From: Candidatus Jorgensenbacteria bacterium RIFCSPLOWO2_12_FULL_42_11
Lineage (GTDB): Bacteria > Patescibacteriota > Minisyncoccia > UBA6257 > MFKM01
Direction: 5' to 3'
DNA: 16,904 nt
NCBI GenBank assembly: GCA_001779575.1
Contig: MFKM01000033.1
Coordinates: forward strand, 3,342-20,245
Made by a program: the position numbers and the translations under genes. Each line of letters starts with the position of its first letter. Within the stretch, counting starts at the first letter, position 1. Positions 5,568-12,416 of the stretch are shown piece by piece. A model generated the notes under the pieces. That model was not told the DNA's origin, did not search any database, and saw only the letters and a program-made list of their open reading frames with translations.

Positions 5568-8090
5568 TTAATTCGTAATCCTGAATTCAAATTTTTCCCC
5601 TTCTGATTTTAATTTCAGAGTATTTCCCCGGCTGATTTCTTTGCGAAGAATTTTTTCGGCTAAAACGCCGCGGAGATTGTCCGAAATAACCTGGCGCAAC
5701 GGCCGAGCGCCGAAAACCGGGTCGTAGCCCAATTCGGCGATTTTCCGAACGGCCTCTTCTTCAAATTGAAGGTCAATGCCATGCGTTTCCCGAAGAATTT
5801 TAGCCAAATCATTGAGCTGTAATTTGGCAATCGCGACAATTTCTTCCAGGTTAAGGGAACGAAAAACAATAACCGCCGAAAAACGATTGATAAGTTCCGG
5901 CTTGAAATAATCGGTCAATTTTTTCTTGAGCTCTTCGGCGATTGATTCCATGATTCTCCCTTGCTCAATTTCGGTCTTGATAAACTCCGAGTGAGCGTTG
6001 CTGGTGGCGATAATAATCGTATTTTTGAAATCAACCAAACGGCCCAGATTGTCCGTCAGACGGCCTTCGTCAAAAACCTGCAAAAAAAGATTGACGATAT
6101 CGGGATGAGTTTTTTCAAATTCATCAAGCAAAATCAAACTATAAGGTTTTTGGCTGACGGCTTCGGTTAAACTGCCCGAAATTTTTCCGTCCGGGGCGCC
6201 GATGAGCCGGGCGATGCTTTGTTTTTCCTGATACTCGGACATGTCAAAACGAATCATTGATTCAGGGGAACCGAATTGAAGCTGGGTCAAAATTTTTGAC
6301 AGTTCGGTCTTGCCGACTCCGGTCGGCCCGACAAAAAGAAAAGCGGCAATCGGTCCGCCCCGACGGCTCAAACCGCTCCGATATTCCCGCAAGGCCCGGC
6401 TTACCGCTTTAACGGCTTCTGCTTGGTTAATCAAGCGCCGGTGGATTAATTCTTCCAAATTCAAAAGCTTTGCCGTTTCTTCCGGGCCGGCCTGTTGAAC
6501 GGGAATTTTGGTTTGGCTTTCCACCGCGGCCATCACGTCCTTGGCCTCCAAAATTTTCTTGCCTTGATTTTTAACGCCAGCTAAAGCTTCTTTTAAAACT
6601 TCTTCCGCGCTTGACGGCAAGGGCTTGGCCCGCAGATAACGGTGGGCCAAAGCGACCGCCTGTTTGATCGCCATAAATTTAATTTTTACCCTGAATTGAT
6701 TTTCCAAAATCAGAGCGTCGTAAGCCAAAATTCTGACGGCTTCGGCTTCGCTCACTTCTTCCACGCGGATAATTTCAAAAGCCGCCGCTAAATCCGTCCG
6801 GGGTTCAATAAATTGCTGAAATTCCCGGGGATAAGTCGCTCCGATAATTGGGAAAGAACCCGCTTCAATCGCCGGCAGAAGAATATCGCTGGCGCTTAAA
6901 AAAAATTCGCCTGAAGTTTTTACCAAATTATCAATGTCGGGAATAAATAAAATAATATTGCCGGCTTGGACGATTTCATCAATAATCTGCTTCAGTCGTC
7001 CGGAAATTTCTTCCGGGTTGGCCTTGGCGACCAAACTGCTGATTTGCAAAGACACCAAACGTTTATCAAAAAGAGCCGAGAAAATACGGTCTTTGGTGAT
7101 TTGATAAGCCAAGTGACTGACAATGGTTTCTTTGCCCACGCCCGGCTCGCCCACCAATAAAACGGCCGGCTTAACGGGACGGGAAAGAATATTCAACAAA
7201 CGTTCGTATTCTTCTTTGTGGCCGATTAAAAAACCAACTTTCTCGGAACGGGCTGATTCAGTCAAATCAAGGGCGAATTTGTCCAAAGTGGGCGTGGGGC
7301 GGCTGGTCCAAGCCCTGTTTACTTCCCGCCGCCGGACATAAAAAGGCCGGCGGACAAAACCGCCAAGCGCCGCCGGCAATCTCTTGAGAAACGCGAAAGA
7401 CCGCCGGTAACGGCCAAAAACTAAAACATCCCTTAAATCATCGGAAAGCAAATTGAATAAATTAAAAAGCTTAATTAAATTACCGCTGTCAGTTTTAAAT
7501 AAAGCCACTAAGATATTCCGCGGTTCAATGAAGCTTTCCTTGGCCAAAACCGCTTCCTGATAAGCGTTTAAGACCAACTTCTCTATCTTTGCCAATAATG
7601 TTTTGGGGCTCGGCCGCTCGCTTAATGACCCCTGGATATACGTTTCCAGTTTTTGGGAAAATTCCGGCCAAGACAGTTCCAGTCTCTCAAAAGATTCTTT
7701 CGCGTCGCGACAGCCAAGCAAATTTTTCAAAAGCCAAAGGTCAAAATCGCCGCCGACAATAGAAGCTCGGCTGAAAGCGTCTTCAACCAGATTGTAAGCC
7801 GACGGCCTTAAATAAAAAGCCAAATTGGCTCTGACTTTTTTGGCCCGGCTGACTTTTCCTATTTCAGCCAAAGAACGATCAGCCCAATTAAAACGAAAAA
7901 GGAGGTTAGCCAGAAAAAGCGCCAGGAAAACACCCGCCCACCAGAAACGCGGCGACCCGGATAATAAAAACAAAAAAACAAAAGTCAAAGCGGCTAAAAT
8001 AATGTAAGAAATCCAAATCAATATCCGTGCGATTTTTCGGCTGAAAACATCCAAATAAAGTCGGGGTTCTTTAAAATAAACTTCAAGCAT
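5568..8090 (-). CDS. Membrane-anchored Clp-like double AAA+ ATPase with degenerate first domain
   Basis: An 840-residue ClpA/B/C relative, expected to remodel or unfold proteins at the inner face of the membrane. Two hydrophobic helices (about 22-44 and 49-65) precede a diverged Clp-N region (about 100-225). D1 has Walker A GEPGVGKE (314-321), but the Walker B region reads ILFIPDIDN (380-388) where ClpC has ILFIDELH, and the usual ERRF arginine-finger region reads AAAF (435-438). D2 looks competent: Walker A GPTGVGKT (588-595), Walker B LILLDE (652-657), sensor 1 N698, NR finger (735-736), sensor 2 GARPLR (794-799). The D2 pore segment reads GAPDGKISG instead of GAPPGYVG, and the D1 one has ANPEE where KYRG is usual, so neither has its tyrosine. 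The ClpC middle domain and a ClpP-docking GF tripeptide are not visible. The ATG follows the stop of the 113-residue membrane protein after 1 nt (TAATATG). Confidence 0.88.
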   Translation of the reverse strand: MLEVYFKEPRLYLDVFSRKIARILIWISYIILAALTFVFLFLLSGSPRFWWAGVFLALFLANLLFRFNWADRSLAEIGKVSRAKKVRANLAFYLRPSAYNLVEDAFSRASIVGGDFDLWLLKNLLGCRDAKESFERLELSWPEFSQKLETYIQGSLSERPSPKTLLAKIEKLVLNAYQEAVLAKESFIEPRNILVALFKTDSGNLIKLFNLFNLLSDDLRDVLVFGRYRRSFAFLKRLPAALGGFVRRPFYVRRREVNRAWTSRPTPTLDKFALDLTESARSEKVGFLIGHKEEYERLLNILSRPVKPAVLLVGEPGVGKETIVSHLAYQITKDRIFSALFDKRLVSLQISSLVAKANPEEISGRLKQIIDEIVQAGNIILFIPDIDNLVKTSGEFFLSASDILLPAIEAGSFPIIGATYPREFQQFIEPRTDLAAAFEIIRVEEVSEAEAVRILAYDALILENQFRVKIKFMAIKQAVALAHRYLRAKPLPSSAEEVLKEALAGVKNQGKKILEAKDVMAAVESQTKIPVQQAGPEETAKLLNLEELIHRRLINQAEAVKAVSRALREYRSGLSRRGGPIAAFLFVGPTGVGKTELSKILTQLQFGSPESMIRFDMSEYQEKQSIARLIGAPDGKISGSLTEAVSQKPYSLILLDEFEKTHPDIVNLFLQVFDEGRLTDNLGRLVDFKNTIIIATSNAHSEFIKTEIEQGRIMESIAEELKKKLTDYFKPELINRFSAVIVFRSLNLEEIVAIAKLQLNDLAKILRETHGIDLQFEEEAVRKIAELGYDPVFGARPLRQVISDNLRGVLAEKILRKEISRGNTLKLKSEGEKFEFRITN

Positions 8091-8091
8091 A

Positions 8092-8433
8092 TTAAAAAAT
8101 TATTTTATAAATTATGCCCAAGGGAATAAACGCCCATAATAAATAAAGACCCATCCATGACAAAATTACCCAAAAATAAACAAAGCCGGCTATGCCGACC
8201 CTGATGCTTCGGAAAATAAATCCCAGAACGTAACCGACAAAAGTGTAATTCTGATAAAGAGGCTGAAAAAGATAATGGAAAGTGACTCTCAAGGCGAAAT
8301 AACGGTCCAGCCGTTCCAAAAAATCAACCAGCCGACGGAAAAAAAAGAAAAATCCGTCTTTATACCAATGACGAATGAATTCGCCGATGCGATAAATAAA
8401 GCGATTGCCGAAATAAACCAAAGCCGAGGCCAT
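8092..8433 (-). CDS. Small membrane protein coupled to the Clp-like ATPase
   Basis: A 113-residue protein I do not recognise. It is unusually aromatic: the N-terminal half is amphipathic (FGNRFIYRIGEFIRHWYKDGFFFFF), rich in Phe, Arg and Tyr. The C-terminal half holds two hydrophobic stretches (about 64-88 and 88-110; ending in LLWAFIPLGIIYKIIF), compatible with two transmembrane helices or a hairpin. Its stop codon is separated from the start of the Clp-like ATPase by one nucleotide, so the two are probably made in a coupled way and may form a membrane complex; this is inferred from position alone. A convincing promoter (TTGCGC, 18 nt, TATAAT) ends 7 nt before its ATG. It could be a membrane anchor, substrate adaptor or regulator. 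Confidence 0.75.
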   Translation of the reverse strand: MASALVYFGNRFIYRIGEFIRHWYKDGFFFFFRRLVDFLERLDRYFALRVTFHYLFQPLYQNYTFVGYVLGFIFRSIRVGIAGFVYFWVILSWMGLYLLWAFIPLGIIYKIIF

Positions 8434-8440
8434 TAAATTG

Positions 8441-8470
8441 ATTATACTCCACCTGACGCTTCTTGCGCAA
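8441..8470 (-). promoter_or_regulatory. Promoter of the membrane protein/Clp-like operon (leaderless)
   Basis: Minus strand: -35 TTGCGC (8470-8465), 18-nt spacer, -10 TATAAT (8446-8441), then 7 nt to the ATG at 8433. Predicted transcription begins at the start codon. It fills most of the 97-nt gap (8434-8530) between this operon and the upstream surface-protein gene; the rest of the gap is A/T-rich with no clear terminator. Confidence 0.7.
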
Positions 8471-8530
8471 TTTTATATTAAAAACTTTTTTGGATTATTT
8501 AAAAATATTCAATATATATCTTTTATACAG

Positions 8531-9931
8531 TTATTTTATTATTTCCTTCAAATCCTCTTCGGTCAAACCCAGGGCTTTTAGTTTGTTGACGGCGTTCCGG
8601 TGTCTTTGTTCTTCTGATTGTTTATCTTGTTTAGATTGACGTTGTTTCTCTTCCTGTAATGCCTTTTTGGCTTGCTTGTCGGTGTCGGTCATTTCAACGA
8701 ATTTTCTCACCTGAATGTAATCAGGAATATGTTCTACCAGTACCGGCTTGGTTTCCAGAAACTGTCCTGAATGAATGGGTTTGTAGTCGTAGATATGCCC
8801 TAAATCTATCTTGTATTCGCTGTCTATAAGTTCTAATACGCTCATATTCTTTTCTTGGGCTTCCCGTTGAATGGCTTTGGCCTGGTCTTTTTCAATAAGG
8901 ACAATATCTTGAGTGTTGGAATCATAATCCCCAAAGGGATGGGGTAGTTTATTGAAGTCGCCTCCGTTGCCGTAGGCGGGGTGGTCGGGGGCTTGATATG
9001 CCAACATTATCTCTTTCGTATCCTTATCAACAAGCAAGAATATCCACATATCCTCGCCTGATGCGGTTACATAGCGTTGTTTGGCATAGATTGTGTTAGT
9101 ATCGTGATAAAGAGATATTCTTGTGGTATAGGTAGTAAGCATAGCTACACCTGAAGGAGCAGCTTTTATAGAAATTCTGCCAGTCCCAGATGAAGCACTG
9201 GCTTTAATCTGCGGATAAAAACCATATTCCCCGCCAGGTAATGTTACATCGGTATCAGACCCTGCCCCAACCGATACCTCTCCCGTTGTTGTTTTTAGTT
9301 TAGCGGTAGAAATGGAGTTATCAGCCACAGTAACCCCAGTCAAATTCGCCCCGCTCCCGTAATAAGCCGTGGCGTTGACATTGCCGTTGACATCAAGTTT
9401 ATAACCCGGGCTAGCCGTCCCGATGCCGACGTTGCCGGCGCTCGTGATCCTCATCCGTTCCGTGATCGCGCCGTCAGAATTGGCCCGGGTTCCGAATTGC
9501 AAATAGGCCGAGAAATTTCCGTCGGTCCCGTTCTCCTTCTGCCCCGCGATGCTGGCCCATGAGGTGTCGGCACTTCCAGTGTAGATGCCGCCAAAAAACA
9601 GCGAGCCGCCGATACCGGCCGCCTGCGCGTTGTTGGTGCGTATATAGAGATTGCCGAACTCCCAAAGGGACTTGTTGGCATCGGCGATTTCCAGGCGGGT
9701 AACCGGATTCGTATCCCCGATGCCGACGTTGCCGGTAGAATTAATATACAAAGAACTGGCCGGAGCCCCGGAACCAACGCCGATAATTCCTCCACCGGTA
9801 GTCGGATTGCTTGTCGGATTGTTGAAAGCCAAAACCGCGACACCAACCAAAAGACCGACGGCTAAACCAGAAACGAGATTAAAAAAGAAACGAGATTTAT
9901 TAAACAAAGATTTTAAAAAATGAATAGACAT
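8531..9931 (-). CDS. Membrane-anchored surface protein with tail-fibre-like GNVGIG motifs
   Basis: A 466-residue protein. An N-terminal helix at about 16-36 (FNLVSGLAVGLLVGVAVLAF) anchors it, followed by a Gly/Ser/Thr-rich exposed region. Two copies of the motif GNVGIGxxxPxxxLxV occur at about 67-82 and 166-181, as in phage tail-fibre stalks and many bacterial surface fibres. A further beta-rich part follows (SGANLTGVTVADNSISTAKL), then a different, more globular domain (about 270-375, QRYVTASGEDMWIFLLVDKD...) that I cannot name. A highly charged coiled-coil-like tail (about 415-450, KQAKKALQEEKQRQSKQDKQ) closes the protein. Bases about 9340-9740 look clearly more G+C-rich than the flanks, suggesting a mosaic gene with a transferred middle segment. 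It likely functions in attachment to a host or partner cell, but that is inference. Confidence 0.75.
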   Translation of the reverse strand: MSIHFLKSLFNKSRFFFNLVSGLAVGLLVGVAVLAFNNPTSNPTTGGGIIGVGSGAPASSLYINSTGNVGIGDTNPVTRLEIADANKSLWEFGNLYIRTNNAQAAGIGGSLFFGGIYTGSADTSWASIAGQKENGTDGNFSAYLQFGTRANSDGAITERMRITSAGNVGIGTASPGYKLDVNGNVNATAYYGSGANLTGVTVADNSISTAKLKTTTGEVSVGAGSDTDVTLPGGEYGFYPQIKASASSGTGRISIKAAPSGVAMLTTYTTRISLYHDTNTIYAKQRYVTASGEDMWIFLLVDKDTKEIMLAYQAPDHPAYGNGGDFNKLPHPFGDYDSNTQDIVLIEKDQAKAIQREAQEKNMSVLELIDSEYKIDLGHIYDYKPIHSGQFLETKPVLVEHIPDYIQVRKFVEMTDTDKQAKKALQEEKQRQSKQDKQSEEQRHRNAVNKLKALGLTEEDLKEIIK

Positions 9932-9945
9932 CAGTGTATAAATTT

Positions 9946-9951
9946 ATTATA
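9946..9951 (-). promoter_or_regulatory. -10 box of the tail-fibre-like gene
   Basis: TATAAT on the minus strand, 14 nt before the ATG at 9931, inside the 29-nt gap after the argS stop. This would give a leader of only about 7-8 nt. No good -35 is visible. The gene may also be read from argS. Confidence 0.5.
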
Positions 9952-9960
9952 ACATTTTGG

Positions 9961-11520
9961 CTACATTTTTTCGGGTAAACTTATCCCCAAAAGATTAAAC
10001 AAGGTTTTGAAAACTATCCGGGTCGCTTTTATCAATTCCAGACGAGCGGCCATTAAATCTTGTTTTTCGCCGATAATCTTTTCTTTCTCGTAAAAATTAT
10101 TGAACTCGCGGCTCAAATCCAAAGCAAACCGAACCAAGGCCTGGAGATTATAATTAAGAGCCGCCGCCTCCACGGTTTCCGGAAATCTCGCCAACATCCG
10201 CGTTAAATTTATATCGGCGGGCGTGTTCAGTAATTCAAGATTAACTTGTCGCTTGTCGCTTGTCGCCTTGCTTCTATTCAAGATGCCGCCGCATCTTACC
10301 GCCGCGTACTGAACGTAATAAACCGGATTTTTCAACGATTGTTCTTTGGCTAAATCCAGGTCAAAATCCATATGAGTTTCCGGCGAGCTCATTAAAAAGA
10401 AAAACCGCGCCGCGTCCAGACCGACTTCATCAATTAATTCATTAATTGTTATGTAAGAACCGGTTCTTTTAGACATCCTAACTTCTTTTCCTTCTTTAAG
10501 GAGCCGAACCAACTGTATTATTACGAAAGCAAGATTCTCTTTTTTATAACCCAGCGCTTCAGCGGCGGCTTTCATCCTGCCAATGTAGCCGTAATGGTCC
10601 GCTCCCAAAAAAATAATCAACTTGCCAAAATTTCTTTTAAATTTATTTTTCAAGTAAGCGATGTCTGAAGCGAAATACGTTTTTTCTCCGTCTGTTTTTA
10701 TCAATACCCGGTCTTTGTCATCGCCGAATTTTGTTGACTTAAACCAGACCGCCCCTTCCTTTTTATATATTAGATTTTTTTTACCTAACTCTTCTATCGT
10801 TTTTTCAACCGCCTTGCTTTTATATAAACTTTTTTCGGAAAACCATTTATTAAACTTTATCCCCATTTTTTCAACCGTCGGTTTTATCATTTCTTCTAAA
10901 ATTATCTTCGCCGCTTCTTCTCCGGCTTTTGCCGGATTTTTTTCCGTAATTTCTTCGCGCAGTTTCTCAATATAATCGCCGCTATAAACCGCCTGCTCGT
11001 CTCCCAAAACTGAATGTCCCAGCCTTTTTATTTGTTCGCCGGTATCATTAATATAATATTCTCTGGCTACTTCATAACCCGCCTTTTCTAAAACATTCGC
11101 CAAGACATCTCCGCAAAAACCGCCCCGGCCGTTGCCGATGGTCAAGGGACCGACGGGATTAGCCGAAATAAATTCAATGTTTATCTTTTTATTCTTGCCT
11201 GATTTAAAACTTCCGTATTTTTCTTTTTTCTTTAAAATTTCCCTGATTTCATTTTGCAAAATTTTCTCCGACAGCCAAAAATTAATGAACCCCGGCGCCG
11301 CCACTTCAATTTTGCTGAATAATTCCGAATTCTTAATTCTTAATTTTTCATTAATCCCATTGGCTATTTCCATCGGGTTTCTCTTCAAAATTTTCGCCAG
11401 CCGCAAAGCCGCGTTGGTGGAATAATGCCCGAATTTTTCATTTTCCGGCACAAAAATTTCAATCGGCGTTGATTCCTTAATAACTTCTTTAAGGCAATCG
11501 GCTATTTTTGTTTTAAGCAT
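9961..11520 (-). CDS. argS: Arginyl-tRNA synthetase with altered HIGH motif
   Basis: Charges tRNA-Arg with arginine. 519 residues, slightly short for the family (about 550-580). The N-terminal add-1 domain (about 1-95) is followed by the class I catalytic core ISANPVGPLTIGNGRGG (118-134), in the place where ArgRS normally has GPLHVGHGR or similar. Both histidines of the HIGH signature are thus replaced (TIGN, 127-130). The KMSKS-like loop is present as VRMSKRTG (347-354), as are FLGADHYGY (304-312) and the C-terminal DALR-type anticodon-binding domain (about 400-519). Two low-complexity inserts (about 56-69 and 416-426) are described separately. TATAAT lies 7 nt before the start codon. The family call is firm; activity with TIGN is assumed because the rest of the active site is intact and the gene is essential. 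Confidence 0.95.
   Translation of the reverse strand: MLKTKIADCLKEVIKESTPIEIFVPENEKFGHYSTNAALRLAKILKRNPMEIANGINEKLRIKNSELFSKIEVAAPGFINFWLSEKILQNEIREILKKKEKYGSFKSGKNKKINIEFISANPVGPLTIGNGRGGFCGDVLANVLEKAGYEVAREYYINDTGEQIKRLGHSVLGDEQAVYSGDYIEKLREEITEKNPAKAGEEAAKIILEEMIKPTVEKMGIKFNKWFSEKSLYKSKAVEKTIEELGKKNLIYKKEGAVWFKSTKFGDDKDRVLIKTDGEKTYFASDIAYLKNKFKRNFGKLIIFLGADHYGYIGRMKAAAEALGYKKENLAFVIIQLVRLLKEGKEVRMSKRTGSYITINELIDEVGLDAARFFFLMSSPETHMDFDLDLAKEQSLKNPVYYVQYAAVRCGGILNRSKATSDKRQVNLELLNTPADINLTRMLARFPETVEAAALNYNLQALVRFALDLSREFNNFYEKEKIIGEKQDLMAARLELIKATRIVFKTLFNLLGISLPEKM
10245..10271. repeat. CTTGTCG micro-repeat inside argS
   Basis: Three tandem units of CTTGTCG on the plus strand (minus-strand reading GCGACAAGCGACAAG), translated as SKATSDKRQ. 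It lies in the loop between the catalytic core and the anticodon-binding domain, where it can be added without breaking a conserved block. It is distinct in sequence from the AATTC-type repeat in the same gene. Confidence 0.65.
11321..11347. repeat. AATTCTTA micro-repeat inside argS
   Basis: Near-repeated units AATTCCG, AATTCTTA, AATTCTTA and ATTTTT, read on the minus strand as KLRIKNSELF. It lies in the N-terminal add-1 domain of ArgRS and is the same family as the repeats in polX, ssrA and tsaD. Confidence 0.65.
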
Positions 11521-11527
11521 TAATTCA

Positions 11528-11533
11528 ATTATA
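11528..11533 (-). promoter_or_regulatory. -10 box of argS, leaderless spacing
   Basis: TATAAT on the minus strand with exactly 7 nt to the ATG at 11520. No convincing -35 is seen at 16-18 nt; that interval runs into the end of the palindromic element at 11545. Confidence 0.6.
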
Positions 11534-11544
11534 CTTAATAATGG

Positions 11545-11694
11545 TTTGAATTACGAAACGGTTCTCTTGCGGATAGCTAGGGAAAAGATTTTTCTGAAAC
11601 CCAAACGGAAGCGCAGCTCCGATGAAATCGGAGCGTGAGCGGGTTGAAGAAAATTTTTTCCTTAGCTATCCGTAGCTTGGTTTCGCGATTCAAA
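11545..11694. mobile_element. Palindromic element, copy A (between argS and smpB)
   Basis: An imperfect palindrome of about 150 bp. The outer arm TTTGAATTACGAAAC pairs with GTTTCGCGATTCAAA, and GCGGATAGCTAGGGAAAAG pairs with the region around TTCCTTAGCTATCCG. The centre is asymmetric: AAACGGAAGCGCAGC, then a hairpin GCTCCGA..TCGGAGC, then GCGTGAGCGGGTTGAAG. Reverse-complemented copy B (13036-13200) aligns along nearly the whole length, apart from the central loop. No open frame with a meaningful product. It fills the gap between the divergent starts of argS and smpB (11521-11703), so smpB's promoter must lie in it or within the 9 nt after it. Confidence 0.8.
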
Positions 11695-11696
11695 AT
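11691..11696 (+). promoter_or_regulatory. Possible -10 box of smpB at the edge of element A
   Basis: CAAAAT, 7 nt before the smpB ATG, matches the spacing seen at argS, the MFS gene and the 113-residue gene, but fits the consensus less well. It is formed by the outer end of the palindromic element. No clear -35 is seen. Confidence 0.3.
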
Positions 11697-11703
11697 AAAA
11701 CAA

Positions 11704-12144
11704 ATGGATATTTCTACCAACAAACGAGCTTATTTTGATTATCAAATTCTGGAAACCTACGAAACCGGCATTGAATTAAAAGGATTTGAAGTCAAAGCCA
11801 TAAAAACCGGCCATCTTAATTTAGCCGGTTCTTACGCCATTATTAAAAATAACCAGCTTTGGCTTCTTAACGCCGATATTCCGGCCTATCAGCCCAAAAA
11901 CACCCCTTTGGATTACGACTCCAAAAGAACGCGGCGGCTGTTGCTGAAAACATCGGAAATAAACAATCTAGCCGACCGAGTCAAGGCAAAAGGCTTGACT
12001 TTAACGCCGCTTAAGGTCTATACTAAGAACAACCTAATCAAGATTGAAATTGGGCTGGCTAAGAGCCGGAAAAAATATGACAAAAGGGAATTTGTCAAAA
12101 AACGGGAAGCCCAGCGCCAAATCCAAGAAAGATTAAGGGGATGA
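11704..12144 (+). CDS. smpB: SsrA-binding protein SmpB
   Basis: SmpB binds the tRNA-like domain of tmRNA and brings it to ribosomes stalled on mRNAs lacking a stop codon. The 146-residue reading starting at ATG 11704 (MDISTNKRAYFDYQILETYETGIELKGFEVKAIKTGHLNLAGSYA) covers the whole family: the OB-barrel core with ELKGFEVKAIK, the WLLNADIPAY and TRRLLLK segments, and the basic tail KSRKKYDKREFVKKREAQRQIQERLRG that becomes helical in the ribosomal mRNA channel. A longer GTG-start reading (from 11635) would begin inside palindromic element A and add unrelated residues, so I reject it. The last codons, AGG GGA TGA, overlap the first 8 nt of tmRNA (from 12137), so the two partners of trans-translation share DNA. 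Confidence 0.96.
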   Translation: MDISTNKRAYFDYQILETYETGIELKGFEVKAIKTGHLNLAGSYAIIKNNQLWLLNADIPAYQPKNTPLDYDSKRTRRLLLKTSEINNLADRVKAKGLTLTPLKVYTKNNLIKIEIGLAKSRKKYDKREFVKKREAQRQIQERLRG

Positions 12145-12220
12145 AAGGTTTCGACAAAAGACGCTCTTTAAAACAGCAGGCCGAGCGCCAACTCGTTAAT
12201 CCGGCAAACAAACAATAACT

Positions 12221-12259
12221 GCCAAAAATAATTTGGTTCCGGCGTTAGCTTTTGCTTAA
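12221..12259 (+). other. tmRNA proteolysis-tag reading frame
   Basis: GCC AAA AAT AAT TTG GTT CCG GCG TTA GCT TTT GCT TAA encodes AKNNLVPALAFA. With the alanine from the charged tmRNA the tag would be A-AKNNLVPALAFA. TAACT precedes the resume codon, as I recall for the B. subtilis tmRNA. The end is ALAFA rather than the common ALAA; a small hydrophobic terminus still suits ClpXP/FtsH-type degradation. The frame was chosen because it is the only one giving a plausible Ala start and hydrophobic end. Confidence 0.8.
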
Positions 12260-12377
12260 TGCCGCATCCCTTATCAGTCGCTCAAACCGATAAGAAGGGT
12301 GTCATAAATTGAGCTTATCCGTTAAAAAGCCGGTTTTAGCGGAAACATTTACGGCAAAGAGTTTGGAATTTTTAGTC

Positions 12378-12416
12378 GCTAAATTCTATATTCTAAATTC
12401 TCAATTCTAATTTAGC
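12378..12416. repeat. AATTCTA micro-repeat hairpin inside tmRNA
   Basis: GCTAAATT (12378-12385) and AATTTAGC (12409-12416) are exact inverted repeats closing a run of TATTCTAAATTCTCAATTCT units. It is the same family as repeats in polX, argS and tsaD, here inside a structural RNA, in the pseudoknot region before the 3' tRNA-like domain. Confidence 0.75.

Noticed and set aside
9451..9846. Extra frames overlapping the tail-fibre-like gene
   Set aside because: They lie in the more G+C-rich segment, where stop codons are rarer, and their products look random.
11635..11703. Longer smpB with a GTG start at 11635
   Set aside because: The extra 23 codons come from palindromic element A and do not resemble SmpB, whereas the ATG at 11704 gives a normal N-terminus.
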